From B3-G11 sp039714175 (lineage in GTDB: Bacteria; Actinomycetota; Acidimicrobiia; Spongiisociales; UBA5794), in assembly GCA_039714175.1 (NCBI GenBank), contig JBDLJV010000125.1:1-6895 (forward strand): a DNA stretch of 6,895 nt, written 5' to 3'. Under the pieces are notes generated by a model, which was not told the origin of the DNA, did no database searches, and was given only the letters and a program-made list of their open reading frames with translations. Positions 5,339 to 6,895 of the stretch are shown piece after piece. Made by a program: the position numbers and the translations under genes. Position 1 is the stretch's first letter. Each line of letters begins with the position of its first letter.

Positions 5339-6792
5339 CTCGGGACCCCACACACATCCTCGAGCTGTTCAAGGCCGAGTTCGCTGACTGCTCGTTCGGG
5401 ATCGTTGATCACGAGTTGCACATGTTCGTGCACAAGGTCGATGTTCGCTACGCGCCCCGGCTTGCCGTCATCCCTGTACTTGAGGTGATACTCGGGTGGG
5501 ATGAACCGAACCGAAACGACATTGTCGAGGTCGATGGCGGGGAGGAGCTCGATGAGCTGGGGGAGAGCCTCAATCGGGATGTCGGTCAGCATTGTCTGCT
5601 TGATCACATCAGCGAGTTTCCCGAAGTTGAGTACGAGTGACGTCGGATCTGCATCCTCCATCATTGCCTCTATGACACAGCGCTGCCTGTTCATCCGGAA
5701 GTAGTCCGAGTCCTGGTTGCGGGTTCTGGCGTACGCGAGGGCAAGGTGTCCGTCGAGTTCCTGCCAGCCCTGGTCGATCTCGATTCGTTCAACGGTGCCG
5801 TCCTCGTGGGGGTAGTTGGCGTCGACGACCTTCTCTGGAACATAGATGTTGACGCCGCCGAGCGCATCGACGATGTCCACGAACCCGTCAAGGTTGACCA
5901 TGGCGTAGTAGTCGATGTCGATCCCGAGGAACTCGCCGATCACGCCCTTCACGGCATTCTCAGACGGTGTTCCCGGACCGGGGAATGCCTGCGGATACTG
6001 CTCGCCCATCACCCACAACTCGTTGATGAGCTCCGGATAGCAGTCGCAGTCCCACACACCCATGCCTTCGGGCAGCGGTGCATACGTCCAGTTCCGTGGG
6101 ACCGAGAACATCGCCGACTCACCGGTGACGGGGTCGATTGAGACGGTGATCATCGTGTCGGTGCGAATGCCCGTCCTGCCCTCACCGAAGTCGCCTCCGA
6201 TGAGCAGGATGTTCAGCCGATCGTCACCTTCGTAGATCTTCGCCGGTGGGGCGGTCGTCGTTGTTGACGGTGCTGTTGTGGCAACGGTGTTGCCGCTCGC
6301 ATCCGTTGATGGGGGAGCAGGCTGCGTTGTTGTCGTATCCGAAGCCGTGGAGTTGCCTCCGAAGACTGACGTGATGAGGTCGTACTGGACAACGTCGTAG
6401 TAGCCGAACACGACATGGGGCAGCACGAGTACGGCGGTGACAACCGTCACGCCGACCAGCACAGCTGCGGCCGAGGCGGTCGCTGCATCACCGAAGTTGG
6501 TCTTCGCCGTCCGATAGGCATCATCGGCAGCCCACACGCGGTATCCGAGCAGAAGGATGTTGCCCACCATCATCAGCGCGAGGGAGGAGGGTTGGATCCA
6601 CATGGTGAGGAGTTGGACCTTGTCCCGGAAGAAGAACGCGAGGACCGCAAGGATCGCAACATCGACGATGAGGAGCAGCCGACCACGACGTGCATTGCCC
6701 GCGATGAACTGTCCGGCACCGGGCACGATCGCCGACGCGAACGCGGCAACAAGCGGCTTTGAGCTACGGGATGATTCGGTGGGGGAGGCCAT
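5332..6792 (-). CDS. LytR-CpsA-Psr (LCP) family cell-wall polymer ligase with N-terminal PGxGQ membrane module
   Basis: A 486-residue protein. LCP enzymes transfer undecaprenyl-linked glycopolymers onto peptidoglycan outside the membrane. Order of parts: a PGAGQ motif (24-28) in a hydrophobic stretch with RRGR just after; membrane helices at about 38-56, 66-86 and 107-131; a Thr/Pro/Ser-rich linker (about 145-188); and the LCP domain (about 192-380). Family marks are LNILLIGGD, IRTDTM with R210 and D212, SVPRN with R233, YYAMVNLDGFVDIVDALGGV, LALAYARTR with R356 and R358, and DYFRMNRQR with R366 and R369. Oddities are Asn234 where SxPRD is usual, and cysteines C249 and C251 (DCDC), C372 and C481, which could form disulfides outside the cell. 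A C-terminal extension follows (about 381-486). ATG 6792 is preferred over TTG 6798; neither has a Shine-Dalgarno. Polymer substrate unknown. Confidence 0.9.
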   Translation of the reverse strand: MASPTESSRSSKPLVAAFASAIVPGAGQFIAGNARRGRLLLIVDVAILAVLAFFFRDKVQLLTMWIQPSSLALMMVGNILLLGYRVWAADDAYRTAKTNFGDAATASAAAVLVGVTVVTAVLVLPHVVFGYYDVVQYDLITSVFGGNSTASDTTTTQPAPPSTDASGNTVATTAPSTTTTAPPAKIYEGDDRLNILLIGGDFGEGRTGIRTDTMITVSIDPVTGESAMFSVPRNWTYAPLPEGMGVWDCDCYPELINELWVMGEQYPQAFPGPGTPSENAVKGVIGEFLGIDIDYYAMVNLDGFVDIVDALGGVNIYVPEKVVDANYPHEDGTVERIEIDQGWQELDGHLALAYARTRNQDSDYFRMNRQRCVIEAMMEDADPTSLVLNFGKLADVIKQTMLTDIPIEALPQLIELLPAIDLDNVVSVRFIPPEYHLKYRDDGKPGRVANIDLVHEHVQLVINDPERAVSELGLEQLEDVCGVPSA

Positions 6793-6800
6793 TGCCAAGG

Positions 6801-6806
6801 ATGGTA
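6801..6806 (-). promoter_or_regulatory. Candidate -10 element for the LCP gene
   Basis: On the minus strand TACCAT (6806-6801) matches TANNNT and ends 8 bases before ATG 6792. There is no purine-rich ribosome binding site in between, so the transcript may be leaderless or have a one-base leader. The TTG at 6798 would lie only 2 bases from the hexamer, which disfavours it as start. No -35 is recognised. Confidence 0.3.
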
Positions 6807-6839
6807 GATGGAGGGTTCCAGTAGTGGACGGAATGAGGA

Positions 6840-6856
6840 GGGCGGCGTGGCCGCCC
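6840..6856. repeat. Perfect GC hairpin upstream of the LCP gene
   Basis: GGGCGGC (6840-6846) and GCCGCCC (6850-6856) form a perfect 7-bp stem with a GTG loop. No T-run follows on either strand. It lies about 50 bases upstream of the LCP start in a GC-rich stretch running to the window end. It may be the terminator of a gene beyond the window, or a regulatory or dispersed intergenic element. The rest of 6793-6895 shows no supported gene. Confidence 0.4.
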
Positions 6857-6895
6857 GATCGCTCGGCTGCGCCTCGCTGTCACCGGCAAGCCGAC

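Noticed and set aside
5416..6141. Open frames on the plus strand opposite the LCP gene
   Set aside because: Antisense to well-conserved LCP motifs; low-quality translations without a domain.
6833..6895. Short plus-strand frame starting at ATG 6833 and running off the end
   Set aside because: No good ribosome binding site, an Arg/Ala/Pro-rich GC-type translation, and it crosses the perfect hairpin. Not enough to call a gene.

Overview
The window is GC-rich (roughly 60% by eye) and gene-dense. The mixture of GTG, TTG and ATG starts, the Thr/Pro-rich linker in the LCP protein, and the presence of an Abhydrolase_9-type membrane hydrolase and a DUF5996 protein all point to a high-GC actinobacterium. 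The linker style is common in Acidimicrobiia, but the class is an inference. There are no tRNA or rRNA genes, CRISPR arrays, transposases or phage genes. The window reads as ordinary chromosome.

Layout: (1) bases 2-2737, plus strand: a DUF5996 protein of unknown function, a family I inorganic pyrophosphatase, and a PlsC-type acyltransferase with a C-terminal membrane part. The acyltransferase starts inside the end of the pyrophosphatase gene. (2) bases 2725-4862, minus strand: a two-gene unit, a small YvlD/phage-holin-4-like membrane protein followed two bases later by an Abhydrolase_9-type membrane alpha/beta hydrolase. (3) bases 4953-5309, plus strand: a small, charged, unrecognised protein diverging from the YvlD-like gene. 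(4) bases 5332-6792, minus strand: a LytR-CpsA-Psr (LCP) cell-wall ligase with an unusual N-terminal PGxGQ membrane module. (5) bases 6793-6895: a GC-rich upstream region with one perfect hairpin and no supported gene.

Function: four of the seven genes plausibly act at the cell envelope (acyltransferase, membrane hydrolase, YvlD-like protein, LCP ligase). The pyrophosphatase removes PPi from biosynthetic reactions, including CDP-diacylglycerol formation. No single pathway is proven by the layout. I do not see a clear new multi-gene system. The most useful leads are the small unrecognised protein, the LCP fusion architecture, and a recurring pattern in which starts lacking a Shine-Dalgarno have a TANNNT hexamer 7-8 bases upstream, suggesting leaderless transcripts.

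Three start corrections matter: the acyltransferase at GTG 1424, the hydrolase at TTG 4506, and the LCP gene at ATG 6792.
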